Positions 20,920 through 31,197 of a stretch of 64,000 bases of DNA are shown here, in pieces. The position numbers and the translations under genes are program-made. This DNA comes from Magnetospirillum sp. (GTDB taxonomy: Bacteria; Pseudomonadota; Alphaproteobacteria; Rhodospirillales; Magnetospirillaceae), in NCBI GenBank assembly GCA_024707145.1, contig JANQAI010000005.1, forward strand, positions 124,001-188,000, read 5' to 3'. The notes under the pieces are model-generated. The model did not search any database. It saw only the letters and a list, made by a program, of their open reading frames with translations, and was not told where the DNA came from. Positions within the stretch are counted from its first letter, which is position 1. Every line of letters starts with the position of its first letter.

Positions 20920-21375
20920 TCAGACATAGGCGGCCAGGCGGCCGCAAATGGTCACCAGCAGCCAGATGAGGATGGAAGCGGCGGCCTGCACCCGCCGGCG
21001 CCAGCCCGGCCGTTCCAACCGGAACAGGGCTGCGTTGGCGAGACCCAGCGCCACCAGGGCAAGCTTGGCCTGCATGAGCGGATTGGCCGCCAGGCCGGCG
21101 GCATCGGCGCTGAACAGCAGTCCGCCGGTGACCAGCAACACCGCCAGGGCGGCGCCGGCCATGCCGGTCAGGATCTGCGCGGCCGCCGCCAGCGGCACCA
21201 CCCGTCCCAGGCCGAGGATGCGCAGGTCCAGCAGGATCACCGGCCCGAGCAGGAAGCCCAGCGCCAGCACGTGCAGCAGGTTGGCGGCGGGATAGAGGAA
21301 CAGGGACGAGCGCATGGCCTCGCCCAAGGCCGAGCCCTGCAGTGCCACCGCCCAGGCGAAGCCGGCATGGTCCAT
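20920..21375 (-). CDS. small multi-TM membrane protein (DUF6644/CopD-like)
   Basis: Hydrophobic ORF starting MDHAGFAWAVALQGSALGEAMRSSLFLYPAANLLHVLALGFLLGP. Confidence 0.65.
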   Translation of the reverse strand: MDHAGFAWAVALQGSALGEAMRSSLFLYPAANLLHVLALGFLLGPVILLDLRILGLGRVVPLAAAAQILTGMAGAALAVLLVTGGLLFSADAAGLAANPLMQAKLALVALGLANAALFRLERPGWRRRVQAAASILIWLLVTICGRLAAYV

Positions 21376-21377
21376 GC

Positions 21378-21725
21378 CTAGCGCAGTTCCACCCGCTTGC
21401 CATCGACGGTGATGCGCTCGGCCCGCATCTCGTCGGCGTGCACCTTGCTGGGATAGCCTTCCACCCGCACCGTGGTGCCGGGTTTCAGCATGTCGGCCGG
21501 CAGGCCACGCGCCTGCATGCGCGACGGCGGCGCCAGCACCACGCGCCAGGGCTTGCCCTCGGCGGTCAGCCTCAGCTCGCCATGGGGGTTTTCGTAGCTC
21601 ATGGCGTCGATGGGCGCGGTGAGCGTCAGCACCTTGGCGTCGTCATAGCTGCCCCAGCCGTGATGGGCCAAGGCGGGCGCGGCCAACAACAGGGCGACGC
21701 CGGAAAGCGGAATGAGCAGGCGCAT
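21378..21725 (-). CDS. DUF6152-like periplasmic protein
   Basis: Signal peptide then HHGWGSYDDAKVLTLTAPIDAMSYENPHGELRL. Confidence 0.65.
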   Translation of the reverse strand: MRLLIPLSGVALLLAAPALAHHGWGSYDDAKVLTLTAPIDAMSYENPHGELRLTAEGKPWRVVLAPPSRMQARGLPADMLKPGTTVRVEGYPSKVHADEMRAERITVDGKRVELR

Positions 21726-21789
21726 GGGAACCTCCCGTGGGGGTTAGCCCACATATGGGAAGCTCGCCTCGGCGCCGCATCATGCCCAG

Positions 21790-22347
21790 GTGAAACCCAT
21801 GCGCATCGTTGCCCTTCTGCTGCTGTTGCTGGCCACCCCGACCCTGGCCGAGGACGCCTCGGCATGGCGCATCCTGACCCAGCCGGGGGCGGTCGGGTTG
21901 ATGCGCCATGCCGAGGCGCCGGGGACCCGCGACCCCGAGGGCTTCCGGCTGGAGGACTGCGCCAGCCAGCGCCAGCTCGACGACGCCGGCCGCGCCCAGG
22001 CCCGCGCCATGGGCGAGGCCGTGCGCCGCCACGGCATTCCGGTGGCGCGGGTCTATTCCAGCCAGTGGTGCCGATGCCGCGAGACCGCCGAATTGCTGGG
22101 CCTGGGCCGGGTGGACTTGCTGCCGGCGCTCAATTCCCTGCGCTGGGACCAGGCCGACCCGCCGGCCCAGCTGGCGGAAACCCGGCGAATCATCTCCGGG
22201 GCCTCGGGCCAAGCGGTACTGATGGTGACCCACCAGTTCAACATCACCGAACTGACCGGCGAGAGCGCCGCCTCGGGCGAGATCATCGTGGTCCGCGCCG
22301 CCATGAACGGTTCGCTCACCGTGCTGGGGCGCGTCTCGCCGCCATGA
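21790..22347 (+). CDS. histidine phosphatase family protein
   Basis: LMRHAEAPGTRDPEGF (RHG-type motif), signal peptide, VMVTHQFNITELTG. Confidence 0.8.
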   Translation: MKPMRIVALLLLLLATPTLAEDASAWRILTQPGAVGLMRHAEAPGTRDPEGFRLEDCASQRQLDDAGRAQARAMGEAVRRHGIPVARVYSSQWCRCRETAELLGLGRVDLLPALNSLRWDQADPPAQLAETRRIISGASGQAVLMVTHQFNITELTGESAASGEIIVVRAAMNGSLTVLGRVSPP

Positions 22348-24375
22348 TCAGGCCGCCAGCCCGCGCTTGGCCAGCAGCGCCCGCACTTCCGGTGGACGGC
22401 CGCGGAAGGCTTGGTAGAGGGCCATGGGGTCGCGGGTGTCGCCGGCGGCGTAGATGTCCTTGAGGCGCGCCGCCAGGGCGGGCTGGAACACGTCGCCGCT
22501 TTCCTCGAAGGCGGCGAAGCCGTCGGCGTCCAGCACCTCGGCCCACAGATAAGCGTAATAGCCGGCGGCATAGCCGCCGCCCGAGAACAGGTGGCCGAAA
22601 TGGGCGGGGCGATGGCGGATGCCGATCTCCGCCGGCACGCCGATGCGCCGGCGCACCTCGTCCTCGAAGGCGTCCACATCGACGATGTCGGGCGCCGCCT
22701 GGGTGTGGAAAGCCAGGTCCAGCAGGGCGGCGGCAGCGTATTCCACCGTGGCGAAGCCCTGGTTGAAGGTGCGCGCCGACAGCAGCCGTTGCAGCAGCGC
22801 CTCCGGCATAGGCTCGCCGGTGTCGGCGTGGCGGGCGAAGCGCCGCAGGATGTCGGGCGCCGACAGCCAGTTCTCGAACACCTGCGAGGGGAATTCCACG
22901 AAGTCGCGGCGCACCGCCGTGCCCGATTGCGACGGATAGCGCACCTGGCTCAGCAGCCCGTGCAGGCCATGGCCGAATTCGTGGAACAGGGTCTTGGCGT
23001 CGTCGAAGGACAGCAGGGTGGGCGAGCCCTTGGCGAAATTGTTGTTGTTGACCACGATGGGCAGCACCGGTCCGTCCAGGGTCTCCTGGTCGCGATAGCT
23101 GCTCATCCACGCCCCCGACTGCTTGCCGGGGCGGGCGAAATTGTCGTGCAGGAACAGGCCGATGGGGGCGCCTTCACCGTCGACCACGTCGTAGGCGCGC
23201 ACGTCCGGGTGATAGAGGGCCAAGTCGGTGCGCTCGCGGAAGCGGAGTCCGAACAGCCGGCCGGCGGTGTCGAACAGGGCCGCCACCATGCTGTCCAGCT
23301 GGAAGTACGGCTTCAGTTCGCCCTCGTCCAGGTCGTACTCGGCCTTGCGCACCTTCTCGGCGTAATAGCGCCAGTCCCAGGGAGCGATGGGCTCGTTCAT
23401 GCCCTCGGCACGGGCCAGTTCGGCCAGCCTGGCGCATTCCGCCGTCGCGCGGCGCTTGGCCGGCTCCCACACCTGGGACAGCAGGCCCTCCGCCGCGGCG
23501 ACGTCCTTGGCCATGCAGTCGTCCAGCCTGTAGGCGGCGTAGTCGGAATAGCCCAGCAGCCGGGCCTGCTCGGCCCGCAGCGAGACGATCTCGCGGATCA
23601 GCGGCCGGTTGTCGTGGTCGCCCGCATGGGCGCCGCGCCTGGTCCACGCCTCGTAGGCCTTCTGCCGCAGATCGCGGCGGGCCGAGAAGGTGAGGAACGG
23701 TTCCACCGAGGAGCGCGCCAGGGTGACCACCCATTGGCCGTCCAGCCCGCGCTCGCGCGCCGCCTGGGCGGCGGCATCGCGCAGGGGCGCCGGCAGGCCG
23801 TCGAGATCGCCCGCGCCCAGCACCAGCCGCCACTCCTTCTCGTCGTGCAGCACATTCTGGCTGAACGCCGTGTGCAGGCTCGCCAGCCGCTCGGAAATCT
23901 CCGCCATGCGGGCGCGGGATTGGGGCGACAGGGCGGCGCCGGAACGTACGAAACCCAGATGGGTGCGCTCCAGCAGCCGCATCTGCTCCTCGTTCAGGCC
24001 CAGCCCGTTGCGGCGGCGGTGGACATCGGCGACGCGGGCGAACAGCGCCTGGTTCAGGGCGATGGAATTGTGGTGCTGGGCCAGGCGCGGCGCCATGTCG
24101 CGCTCGATGGCGTCCAGGTCGTCGGTGGTGGCGCTGGCGGTCAGGTTGAAGAACACCGCCGAGACCCGGTTGAGCGCCCGGCCGCTACGCTCCAGCGCCT
24201 CGATGGTGTTGGCGAAGCCGGGCGCTTCGGCCGAGCCGGCGATGGCCTCGATCTCCGCCAGATTCTCGGCCATGGCGCGCTCGAAGGCGGGGATGAAATG
24301 CGCCGGCTCGATGCGGTCGAAGGGCGGCAGGCCGTACGGCGTGGTCCAGGTCTCGAAGAACGGATTGTCGGTCAT
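22348..24375 (-). CDS. M3-family oligopeptidase / peptidyl-dipeptidase
   Basis: Full-length M3 architecture; TLFHEFGHGLHGLLS (HEXXH). Confidence 0.93.
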   Translation of the reverse strand: MTDNPFFETWTTPYGLPPFDRIEPAHFIPAFERAMAENLAEIEAIAGSAEAPGFANTIEALERSGRALNRVSAVFFNLTASATTDDLDAIERDMAPRLAQHHNSIALNQALFARVADVHRRRNGLGLNEEQMRLLERTHLGFVRSGAALSPQSRARMAEISERLASLHTAFSQNVLHDEKEWRLVLGAGDLDGLPAPLRDAAAQAARERGLDGQWVVTLARSSVEPFLTFSARRDLRQKAYEAWTRRGAHAGDHDNRPLIREIVSLRAEQARLLGYSDYAAYRLDDCMAKDVAAAEGLLSQVWEPAKRRATAECARLAELARAEGMNEPIAPWDWRYYAEKVRKAEYDLDEGELKPYFQLDSMVAALFDTAGRLFGLRFRERTDLALYHPDVRAYDVVDGEGAPIGLFLHDNFARPGKQSGAWMSSYRDQETLDGPVLPIVVNNNNFAKGSPTLLSFDDAKTLFHEFGHGLHGLLSQVRYPSQSGTAVRRDFVEFPSQVFENWLSAPDILRRFARHADTGEPMPEALLQRLLSARTFNQGFATVEYAAAALLDLAFHTQAAPDIVDVDAFEDEVRRRIGVPAEIGIRHRPAHFGHLFSGGGYAAGYYAYLWAEVLDADGFAAFEESGDVFQPALAARLKDIYAAGDTRDPMALYQAFRGRPPEVRALLAKRGLAA

Positions 24376-24821
24376 GCGGCGCGCCCCAGATGGTCAGGAC
24401 CCCCAATGTAGGCGATGTTGCGGCCGGGGCAATGGGGGACGGCCCATCAGGGCATGGCGGCGCGAGCCATGGACGCGCTGCCGCTCGCCCTCGGAAACAC
24501 GGTAGTCCTGATCGACGCCTACGACCGCCAACCGCAGACCGCGGCGAGATGCTCGCCAAAGGTGCTCACTGGAACCGCTTTCTGATGGAGGCCGTCCGCA
24601 AGGCAGTTGCACGCGCGTCTACAGCAGAGGATGGAAAGAGGCCGAAGGCCACAACTCCCTGCCAGAGGCCGACATCCCGGTACAGGGGCAGGATGCCAAT
24701 TCAGCATGGATAAGGAGCGTTCCACCTCGCCAAGCACCTTCAGCCCTATGCCGCCCCATCATACGTGCGAATCACACCTCGCGGCTGGGTCGGATCATGC
24801 TTGCTAATGACCTGCTGGCGG

Positions 24822-25010
24822 TCACGGTCGCCAGAGCGACCACACCAGGGCGAAGGCATCGGCCTCGCCCATGCCCGGTTCGGCCTCCCGCACCGCCCCC
24901 ACCGCCCGCATCATGGCCTGGGGGCTGTCCTGCCGTTCGTCCCGCGAGCGGCGGAACGACTCATCGACGATGCGGTGCAGGCGTTCCCGTTGATCCATCA
25001 GCGGACCCAC
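24822..25010 (-). CDS. small hypothetical protein
   Basis: 62 aa ORF overlapping the next small ORF, in series with an XRE regulator. Confidence 0.45.
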   Translation of the reverse strand: MGPLMDQRERLHRIVDESFRRSRDERQDSPQAMMRAVGAVREAEPGMGEADAFALVWSLWRP

Positions 25011-25198
25011 AGCCGATCCACCAGTTCATAGGCGCCGGCAACGCCAAGGTCCGGGCTGTGCTCCAGCACGGCCCGGCTCGCCGCCGCCAGGGCAAGCACG
25101 TCGGCCTTGCTCCTGCCCCGTGCCGCGGCCACGATCACGCCCCGGAGGGCATGGGGCAACACCACCGGCCCTCGCATGATCGGAGCGCCCTCCATCAT
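24998..25198 (-). CDS. small hypothetical protein
   Basis: 66 aa ORF overlapping both neighbours. Confidence 0.45.
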   Translation of the reverse strand: MMEGAPIMRGPVVLPHALRGVIVAAARGRSKADVLALAAASRAVLEHSPDLGVAGAYELVDRLWVR

Positions 25199-25530
25199 TC
25201 CACCCCATCCCCGGCCCCATCCCCGGCGGCGCGCGCCATCGCCTTGACCAACGCATAGACCTGCCTCCGCTCGCCGCCCGCTAGACGGTAGTAATGGCGA
25301 AGGAGTTCCAGGCTCTCTCGCCGGACCAAGGCGTCATCGGCCCCGGAGGGCGGCCAAGCGCCCATCCCCTCGGGCAAGGCGTCGAAGAAGAACGACACCG
25401 GCACGTCGAGCACCTGGGCGACCCGGTACAGCACCGAGGCCGACACCCGGTTGGCGCCGCGCTCGTATTTCTGCACCTGCTGGAAGGTCAGGCCGATGGC
25501 CCCGCCAAGCTGCCCCTGGCTGAGCCCCAT
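25195..25530 (-). CDS. XRE-family HTH regulator (true start may lie upstream)
   Basis: MGLSQGQLGGAIGLTFQQVQKYERGANRVSASVLYRVAQVLDVPVSFFF; frame stays open upstream (PDIHVGGRIRLRRTL). Confidence 0.85.
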   Translation of the reverse strand: MGLSQGQLGGAIGLTFQQVQKYERGANRVSASVLYRVAQVLDVPVSFFFDALPEGMGAWPPSGADDALVRRESLELLRHYYRLAGGERRQVYALVKAMARAAGDGAGDGVE

Positions 25531-25752
25531 CAGGGTGCGCCGCAGCCGTATCCGCCCCCCGACGTGGATGTCGGGCCTTCCATGCTGGCGGTATGGCGGC
25601 GGGGCCGCCGTGAGACGACAACTTTAGGCGGGCTCTACATCTTGTCGATCACGTTTTCCGCCTCCAAAGCATGCCCATTCCCTCCCAGCCGACAGCGTGG
25701 CTTAATATATATCTTATGGCGCTCGGCAGAACAATGCACCCGTCTTGGGCGC

Positions 25753-26025
25753 ATGGACGTCCGCGAACAATTTGGCCGCCTTCTCAGGGAAGCGCGCATG
25801 ACCAAGGGCCTTACCCAGGAGGAGCTAGCCTTCCGGGCCGGGATGAGCGTGCCCTATCTGAGCGAAGTCGAACGGGGACGCCCCAGCCCGTCCCTGACCA
25901 TGATGGTGGATTTGGCGATTGCACTGGAAATCCACTTGGCCGATCTCGTCAGGCCGATGACGATGGAAAGGGCGCAGCACGACGGCGGGCGCAAGCGTCC
26001 ACAGGATGAGGGAACCAACGGTTAG
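25753..26025 (+). CDS. XRE-family HTH regulator
   Basis: FGRLLREARMTKGLTQEELAFRAGMSVPYLSEVERGRPSPSLTMMVDLAIALEIHLADLV. Confidence 0.85.
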   Translation: MDVREQFGRLLREARMTKGLTQEELAFRAGMSVPYLSEVERGRPSPSLTMMVDLAIALEIHLADLVRPMTMERAQHDGGRKRPQDEGTNG

Positions 26026-26313
26026 TCGCCTGGAGTTTGTCTGTTCTAGATGGAATCATTCCCCCTTCACCGCCATGGCCGGGCTTCGCCCACGGCTGTC
26101 CGGCTTAGTTCCGGAGCGGAGCAAACCTGTGGGGGCTCCGGCGCCATCGGGTCCATGGAACACCGATAAACACGGATGACGCTGACTGGGTGGGCCATGG
26201 GATCTCGTTTTGGGCTGCGCTCACGTCCAAATCCGGTGGGCATGGGGAGAGCCAGTGGACCTGTCCACTCAACATGCCGCGAAGCGATAGGTCGCCGGGG
26301 CCAGCAAGGTAAA

Positions 26314-26344
26314 TAGGGAATTTTGTACTATTAGAAAACTCCCT
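26314..26344. promoter_or_regulatory. imperfect palindrome upstream of XRE gene (candidate operator)
   Basis: agggaatttt-gtactattag-aaaactccct; arms match 9/10. Confidence 0.4.
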
Positions 26345-26355
26345 GAGATGGTTGC

Positions 26356-26631
26356 GTGAGTATGCCAAAGCCACGCAAATCCCTGTGTGCCGACCCGTAC
26401 TGCCAGATCATCCGCCGCCTCATCGAACGGCGGAAGGAACTTGGCATGACCCAATGGGATTTGGCAGCGGCGTATGGCGAGGATCAGTCGTTCATCAGCC
26501 GCATCGAGCGATTCCAGCGGCGCCTGGATGTCTACGAATACACCAGCTTCTGCCGGATATTGCAGATCGACCCAGGCGAGTACCTGCGTCCCATCTGGGA
26601 GCAATCGCCCGAACCCGATGGTTCTGAGTAA
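26356..26631 (+). CDS. XRE-family HTH regulator
   Basis: IIRRLIERRKELGMTQWDLAAAYGEDQSFISRIERFQRRLDVYEYTSFCRIL. Confidence 0.8.
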   Translation: MSMPKPRKSLCADPYCQIIRRLIERRKELGMTQWDLAAAYGEDQSFISRIERFQRRLDVYEYTSFCRILQIDPGEYLRPIWEQSPEPDGSE

Positions 26632-26928
26632 CTGCACATCGCCATTCTTGCGCCGGCTGGCAGCCTCGAAGCCGATGCGGGCGAAAAGCGGTCAAGACGA
26701 CAGCGTTGGACGGCGAGCCGTGTCCGGGACGAAGTAAAGCTCGCCTTCAGTTCCAGTTATCTTCTGCTGCCCTGGCCGCCTTGCGATCCGCGAGAGGAAC
26801 CATCGAGGTTCGGCGCGCGTGACCGTTCCTGGCCCTGTTCGCTTTCGTTCGCGTACAGCCGGTCGAAGCATGGAAACAGTATGGGCGGAAATAAAAAACC
26901 GCGCTCAACGGCGCGGATTTCTATGAAG

Positions 26929-26945
26929 GAATGGCGGAGAGGGTG
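26929..26945 (+). repeat. att direct repeat, distal copy (island left end)
   Basis: gaatggcggagagggtg, identical to 36458-36474, which contains the tRNA-Ser 3' end. Confidence 0.85.
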
Positions 26946-27091
26946 TCTTTTTCCGCCGTACTCGCCACCGTCCGCCCCCGTCCGGATCGTAAGGCATTAT
27001 CAACGGGTTACCCCGCCTTCGCGTTTGTTCCCGGTCGCCCCCGTCCCCTACAATTTCCTCGGCAAACGGGGGTAGGAAACGGGGTAGACGC

Positions 27092-28324
27092 ATGGCACGG
27101 ACCCTTGGCCGTCTGACCGCGCTCTCTGTCGCGAGGCTGAAGGAACCGGGGTATTACCCGGATGGAGGGTGCCTGTACCTCCAAATATCGGCATCGGGCA
27201 CGAAATCCTGGCTATTCATTTACAGCAAGAATGGGCGCGACCGGGAGATGGGGCTCGGTCCCCTCCACACCGTTTCGTTGGCCGAAGCCCGCAAGAAGGC
27301 TGAGGAGTGCCGGAAGCTCCGGTTGAACGGGCTGGACCCTATAGACATGAAGCGGGCAGAGCAACTGGAACGCAAGGTCGAAACCGCCAAGGTAATGACC
27401 TTCCGCGAGTGTGCTACGGCCTACATCGAGGCCCACGAAGCCGGATGGCGCAACGCCAAGCATGCCGACCAGTGGCGTAACACCTTGGCGAAATACGCCT
27501 ATCCGGCCTTCGGCGATCTTCCCGTGCAAGCAGTGGACGTAGGGCTGGTCATGAAGGCTCTCGAACCGATCTGGGCGAGCAAGACGGAAACCGCCAGTCG
27601 GCTCCGAGGGCGCATTGAAAGCATTCTCGATTGGGCCACCGTGCGCGGCTATCGCACCGGCGAAAATCCCGCGCGCTGGCGGGGACATCTGGACAACCTT
27701 TTGCCCAAGCCGGGCAGGGTCCAAAGGGTGCGGCACCACCCGGCGCTCCCTTACGTCGAGATTGCCACATTCACGAGTTTGGTCCGGAACCAGGACGGTG
27801 TCGCGGCCCGCGCCCTCGAATTCCTTATCCTGACCGCCGCCCGAACCAGCGAAGTCATCGGCGCCACATGGGACGAAATCGACCTGGAAGCCAAATTGTG
27901 GGTGATCCCCGCCGACCGGATAAAGGCTGGTAAAGAGCATCGGGTGCCGTTGTCGGCTGCCTCCCTTGCCGTGCTCAAGAAGATGTCGGAACTCCGCGTG
28001 GACGAGCACGTCTTCCCCGGCACGAAAAAAGGGAGGCCGCTGTCGAACATGGCGCTTCTCAAACTGTTAGCGCGAATGGAGCGTTCCGATCTGACCGCTC
28101 ACGGTTTCCGCTCCACGTTTCGGGATTGGGCTGCAGAACGCACGAACTTCCCCCATGAGGTGGCGGAAATGGCTCTCGCCCATGCGATTGGTGACAAGGT
28201 CGAAGCGGCTTATCGCCGTGGCGATCTGTTCGAGAAGCGGGTGCGCCTGATGGAGGCGTGGGCGCGGCACTGCAACACCGTGAAATACGAAGGGACTGTG
28301 GTTCCCCTCGCCGAAAGAGAATGA
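27092..28324 (+). CDS. tyrosine-type site-specific integrase (DUF4102-containing, P4-like)
   Basis: GGCLYLQISASGTKSWLFIYSKNGRDREMGLG...SLAEARKKA; catalytic LTAARTSEV...HGFRSTFRDWAAE...AYRRGDLFEKR. Confidence 0.95.
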   Translation: MARTLGRLTALSVARLKEPGYYPDGGCLYLQISASGTKSWLFIYSKNGRDREMGLGPLHTVSLAEARKKAEECRKLRLNGLDPIDMKRAEQLERKVETAKVMTFRECATAYIEAHEAGWRNAKHADQWRNTLAKYAYPAFGDLPVQAVDVGLVMKALEPIWASKTETASRLRGRIESILDWATVRGYRTGENPARWRGHLDNLLPKPGRVQRVRHHPALPYVEIATFTSLVRNQDGVAARALEFLILTAARTSEVIGATWDEIDLEAKLWVIPADRIKAGKEHRVPLSAASLAVLKKMSELRVDEHVFPGTKKGRPLSNMALLKLLARMERSDLTAHGFRSTFRDWAAERTNFPHEVAEMALAHAIGDKVEAAYRRGDLFEKRVRLMEAWARHCNTVKYEGTVVPLAERE

Positions 28325-28378
28325 CAGCCGACCTGAAAAGATAAATTTACCCGCCCTGCCCGATGTGGAGCAACACGG

Positions 28379-29077
28379 ATGGTAACCAATGATCCCGTAT
28401 GGCTTCCCCTGTCCGAGGTGATAACCCGAGCAATGGCAGAACTATCTGCGGTGAAGAAATCGGCAATTGAAGATGCTCTCGTCCTCGCCTTTTTGCGGGG
28501 TCAAATCATAGTTCGCGGCACCGGCATTACAAATGTTGATTATGAGTTTGAAGCCTATGAAATAAAGCAAGAGTTTTGGAATAAGGTTCAGGGAAGACAC
28601 ATTCGATGGGACGACAACGCATATGTCTATGATGACAACGAACATGAGTCTATTGAAGGCCGCGTCGTTATTGAACAAACTGATGATGATCCGCCGTGCC
28701 ACTATACCTATTATGAAGTCTGGAAGAATTGCCTGGAGGTGCGTCTTGAAGAATTCGAGAAATGGCTTCTGTTCGCGAAACGGAACCATAAAGCGGCGTT
28801 TGCCTCTCTACAGGACAACCAGAAAGCCAAACCCAGGCGGGGCCGGAAGCCGGGAGACGGCTCCTATGAAATTATCGACGAACCACTGATCGAAGAGATG
28901 CGCGAGCTTATTGAGACTGGCAAAGCGCGTTCCGCCAATGCGGCTGCCGAAATGCTCTGCGGCAAAGCGGAAGGCGGCGGGTCCCCCACGAGCAGAAAGG
29001 AACGTCTTCGGAAACGCTATATAGAAAAAATACAGCGGAAATGCGCAGGGTTAGCCGCCAATCCGCTATGCCGTTGA
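28379..29077 (+). CDS. hypothetical island protein
   Basis: 232 aa ORF with basic linker KAKPRRGRKPGDG. Confidence 0.5.
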   Translation: MVTNDPVWLPLSEVITRAMAELSAVKKSAIEDALVLAFLRGQIIVRGTGITNVDYEFEAYEIKQEFWNKVQGRHIRWDDNAYVYDDNEHESIEGRVVIEQTDDDPPCHYTYYEVWKNCLEVRLEEFEKWLLFAKRNHKAAFASLQDNQKAKPRRGRKPGDGSYEIIDEPLIEEMRELIETGKARSANAAAEMLCGKAEGGGSPTSRKERLRKRYIEKIQRKCAGLAANPLCR

Positions 29078-29156
29078 CGAAAATGACTAAAATGACTGTA
29101 CCGGGCGGCAGGTCTATCTCCGTGGATGTCAAGATTAACCACGGAGCAGCAGCAAG

Positions 29157-29363
29157 ATGCATCCCCACGATTACGGCTTGGTAAAGATCGCATACTCTGT
29201 CGATGAGTTGCGTCGCATCCTTCCGCTTGGCCGCACCAAGATTTATGAAGCGATCAAGGCGGGCCTCCTGAAGCGGGTGAAGATTGGTCGCCGCACTGCG
29301 ATCCTGGCGACGGATGTCGCGGCCTTCCTTTCCGCTCTGCGCGCGGAAGGGGGTGTACAATGA
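29157..29363 (+). CDS. AlpA/excisionase-like HTH protein
   Basis: IAYSVDELRRILPLGRTKIYEAIKAGLLKRVKIGRRTAILATDVAAFL. Confidence 0.8.
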   Translation: MHPHDYGLVKIAYSVDELRRILPLGRTKIYEAIKAGLLKRVKIGRRTAILATDVAAFLSALRAEGGVQ

Positions 29364-30981
29364 CCCCCGAAGAACTCCGTACCGAGGAGTTGAAGGCTGA
29401 GTTCGAGAAGCTCGCCAAGCTGTCCGCCATGGAATACGAGGTGGTCCGCCAAGACGCAGCGAAGCGCCTGAACGTCCGCATCGCCTTTATGGATGAGGCG
29501 GTGGAGACGCTGCGGAAAGAACTTGCGGCCCTGGATGGCTCGCCCTCCCTTGATTTGCCGGAAGTGGAACCCTGGCCTGAGGAGGTGGTTGGCGCTTCTC
29601 TTCTTGATGAGTTGCGCCTGATGTTTTCTACCTACGTTGCCTTGCCCAAATGTGCCGACGTGGCCCTGGCTCTCTGGGTGGTCCACACCTATGCATTCGA
29701 GGCGAGCTACATCACTCCGCGACTGGTCATCAAGTCCCCCGAAAAGCGGTGCGGCAAAACCGCGTTGTTGCGAACCATCGCGGCGGTGGTACCGAGAAAG
29801 CTGATGGCGGCGGACATCTCTGCCTCCGCGATGTTCCGGGCCATCGAAATTTTCCGCCCAACCCTGCTGATCGATGAGGGCGATATCAGCCTGAAGGGCA
29901 ACGAACCTCTGCGAGGCGTCATCAATTCGGGACATGGCCGGGACGGCACGACATGGCGTGTCGAGGGGGACCAGCCCAAGCAATTCTCGACCTGGACGCC
30001 TGTGGCCGTCGCCCTGATCGGCAACGCGGCGGATACCATTGAGGATCGTGCCGTCACCATCCGGATGCGCCGCCGCCGCCGGGATGAACATGTCGAGCGG
30101 TTGCGCCTGGATCGTCCGGGAGCGTTTACCCCGTTGCAGAGCCGCTGCAAGCGCTGGGCTATCGATAACATGAAGGCGCTCTCCGATGCCGACCCTGACG
30201 TTCCTGACCTCCTGAACGACCGGGCGGCGGACAACTGGCGCCCGCTCCTGACTATTGCGGATGCCGCAGGGGGTGAGTGGCCAGAGTTGGCTCGGCATGC
30301 CGCCGCGATGCTGTCCATGGAGGAGGATGACGACGACAGTACCGCCCGGACCATGCTGCTGACCGACATCCGCCACATCTTCCGTGCGCAGAACATCGAC
30401 AGCCTGGACGAAGAATGGCGTGGGCGCATCAAATCTGGCGAGCTTTGCGACAAGCTCGCGGCGCTGGAGGACCGCCCGTGGGTGGATTGGCACAAAGGCA
30501 AGCCCATAACTCCGCGCGATCTGGCCACCTTGCTGAGATCGTTCGAGATCAAGCCCAAAGACATCAAGTCGCGTAGCGGCGCGGTGAGGAAGGGCTACGT
30601 CATCGAGGACTTCCACGACGCCTTCGCACGCTACCTTTCTGCCAAACCTGAAGATGCATCCGCGACCGACGCTACCATGCGGAAAGGAAAGGCAGATTCC
30701 AAGTTCCGCTCGGCCATGGGTGGCACGGAGGAACCAGAAAAACAACAGGAAAACAATGATGTAGCGGAAGACGGCATTAATGAGACCCCCATTGCCGAGG
30801 AGGAGGGGGGAACCCAGGCTCCACCCCGCCGCCATCCGAGGAGGAAGGCGTTGCCGAACCCTCGACGAATGGGGCGCCCCAATCCGACGTGGATATGGCT
30901 CGCGATAAATTGCGGGAAATGGGGCGGCAGCGCACCCGCAAGCCCAGGACCAAGGCTGAAAATGGCGAGGATGCAGCCTGA
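29360..30981 (+). CDS. DUF3631 ATPase/helicase-like protein, C-terminus frameshifted near 30830
   Basis: RLVIKSPEKRCGKTALLRTIAAVV...PTLLIDEGDISLKGNEPLRGVINSGH..; past ~30830 the shifted frame gives PPSEEEGVAEPSTNGAPQSDVDMARDKLREMGRQRTRKPRTKAENGEDAA-stop. Confidence 0.8.
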
Positions 30982-31167
30982 CAGTCGCAGGGGAGGAGGT
31001 TCGGACGTGCCCGCCGCCCCTCCTCCCAGCCGAAAAACTTACGAGCGGCGATGGTATGGCTTTTCCAACTCCCGGACCCAAAAACCCGTTTCGACCCAGT
31101 GCGGTAGCGCCACACCGGCCAAGGTTTTGAGCCCGTCCGTCGCCTGGCCCCTTCTATATAGAGGTAA

Positions 31168-31183
31168 GTGTAGATAGGTACAC
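31168..31183. promoter_or_regulatory. small inverted repeat upstream of Rep-like gene (candidate replication origin/nick site)
   Basis: gtgta-gatagg-tacac 15 nt upstream of the 31198 start. Confidence 0.25.
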
Positions 31184-31197
31184 ATAGGAAGATAGAC

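Noticed and set aside
22411-24411. 666-aa plus-strand ORF
   Set aside because: Antisense to the M3 peptidase gene.
24400-24800. Possible gene fragments between the M3 peptidase and XRE region
   Set aside because: No continuous ORF or recognisable motif; could not be supported as a pseudogene.
29243-31081. 612-aa minus-strand ORF in the island
   Set aside because: Antisense to the AlpA-like and DUF3631 genes; no domain seen.
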